20,857 bases of DNA from an uncultured Eubacteriaceae bacterium (GTDB lineage: Bacteria; Bacillota; Clostridia; Eubacteriales; Eubacteriaceae), in NCBI GenBank assembly GCA_947625175.1, contig CANQNI010000001.1, positions 1-20,857 on the forward strand. The letters are read 5' to 3'. Position numbers and translations under genes: made by a program. The notes under the pieces were generated by a model. That model did not search any database. It was not told where the DNA came from and saw only the letters and a list, made by a program, of their open reading frames with translations. Of the stretch, positions 20,205 through 20,857 are shown piece after piece. Position 1 is the stretch's first letter. Every line of letters begins with the position of its first letter.

Positions 20205-20857
20205 TCAGTGGCATTTATAAAACAGATCGCTGATAAAAAATCCTCGCTGTTGGCCGTATAGAGCTCCGTAACGAGTACGCTTTTCATCTCTTTCCAGGCC
20301 TTCCAGATTTTCAAGAATCCGGTTTATTTCCATTGAGATTCGTTTATCCATTCGGCCCTCTCTAAAATCAAAGAGCTCCAGCCCGATTTCTGATGCGCAG
20401 ATTTTTTTCCTATTCTCCAGTTCGACCTCAAGGCCTGTCAGAGGATCCTTAAAGCGTTCATTTTCCGGCTGCATCCAGAAGAGTCTTCTGTCTTCGAGCG
20501 AGTAATTATCCCAGTCCGGTGGAACCTTCTTCTTTAGGAATTCAACAATCATTCCCTCTCTCGGATCACTCTCAATTCGGGTTCCCCGAGCTTCCTCTGC
20601 TATGGCATAAGCCTCTTTTGAGAGCGTCAGGGTCTCCCCAAATACCGGCATATAAAGCCAGGCATTATAAGCTTCCGCCCAGATCTGATCAATCTCATAC
20701 TGGGTTAAATCAGTAAAGATGCTTTTAGTCGCTTCCTGCTTTCCGAGCTGAATTGGATTGTAACGTCTGTTATTCCGGTCTCTCAGGAAAGTAGCATTGT
20801 TAGTGGTTCCGGCGATAACGCACTGGCGACCTCTAATGGAAGTTCTTTTACCATAGG
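20205..20857 (-). CDS. VapE-like primase/helicase, C-terminal part (partial)
   Basis: The frame is open from the window edge to TGA at 20205, at least 216 residues of the C-terminal half. Motifs read RGRQCVIAGTTNNATFLRD then RNNRRYNPIQLG, the virulence-associated E (VapE) P-loop helicase core in which GTTN and FLRD-x-GNRR are hallmark positions (here RNNRR). Further on come YNAWLYMPVFGETL, EEARGTRIESDPREG and a C-terminal RTRYGALYGQQRGF. VapE proteins serve as replicative helicases in phages and satellites. The N-terminus and Walker A lie beyond the window. Its downstream neighbours are VRR-NUC and SNF2, as usual. Confidence 0.92.
   Translation of the reverse strand, partial: YGKRTSIRGRQCVIAGTTNNATFLRDRNNRRYNPIQLGKQEATKSIFTDLTQYEIDQIWAEAYNAWLYMPVFGETLTLSKEAYAIAEEARGTRIESDPREGMIVEFLKKKVPPDWDNYSLEDRRLFWMQPENERFKDPLTGLEVELENRKKICASEIGLELFDFREGRMDKRISMEINRILENLEGLERDEKRTRYGALYGQQRGFFISDLFYKCH

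Noticed and set aside
20120..20314. 64-codon minus-strand frame across the GTCACA repeats
   Set aside because: It lies out of frame inside the VapE C-terminus and translates the repeats; no ribosome signal.

Overview
The window is a late-gene and replication module of a tailed bacteriophage or prophage with a contractile tail (myovirus morphology). Nearly every gene lies on the minus strand, so the biological order runs from high to low coordinates. The DNA is AT-rich, strong AGGAGG-type ribosome binding sites precede many genes, and the tRNA genes encode their own CCA ends. The head and tail genes follow the order of the Bacillus PBSX/xkd element. Together these point to a low-GC Firmicute host, probably Clostridia-like. 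The genus cannot be read from the sequence, and no integrase, repressor, lysis gene or baseplate gene falls in the window.

Right end (20857 to about 16900): replication and early genes. A partial VapE-like primase/helicase C-terminus is followed by a 290-bp gap with about eight GTCACA motifs, three of them in a 10-bp tandem, next to a very AT-rich tract. That gap is a candidate replication origin. Then come a VRR-NUC nuclease and an SNF2 helicase (4-nt overlap), a small two-helix membrane protein, several small unknown genes and a 445-bp non-coding gap.

Middle (16900 to 14300): control and RNA region. A sigma-70 region-4-like regulator of the ArpU/RinA type is followed by an RNA-rich stretch. 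It holds tRNA-Glu, a tRNA-like RNA of unusual build, a decayed tRNA, then two small genes and a tight Ser-Asn-Lys-Trp-Gln tRNA array. Two blocks dense in inverted repeats flank tRNA-Glu. A 67-codon gene on the plus strand with its own extended -10 promoter is the only gene facing the other way, a moron-like arrangement. Between it and terS are a candidate late promoter, an 11-bp-phased direct repeat and two tandem terminators.

Left part (14310 to 1): packaging, head and tail. The order is terS, terL, portal, MuF-like minor head protein, two tiny genes, XkdF-like protease, scaffold, decoration protein, major capsid protein, four connector/completion genes, a two-domain tail completion-like protein, a 56-aa gene, sheath, tube, tail assembly chaperone with a -1 frameshift signal, and the start of the tape measure gene.

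Points most worth a second look: the tRNA-like RNA with a possible CUA loop; the structured RNA around tRNA-Glu; the iteron-like region beside VapE; hairpins with U-tracts placed repeatedly inside the late operon; the A_AAA_AAC frameshift site; a one-base frameshift in the HK97-gp10-like gene; and a roughly 120-residue insertion in the sheath protein. Several genes described here (47, 56, 59 and 43 codons, and the frameshift extension) are short or hidden and were found by reading the sequence directly.
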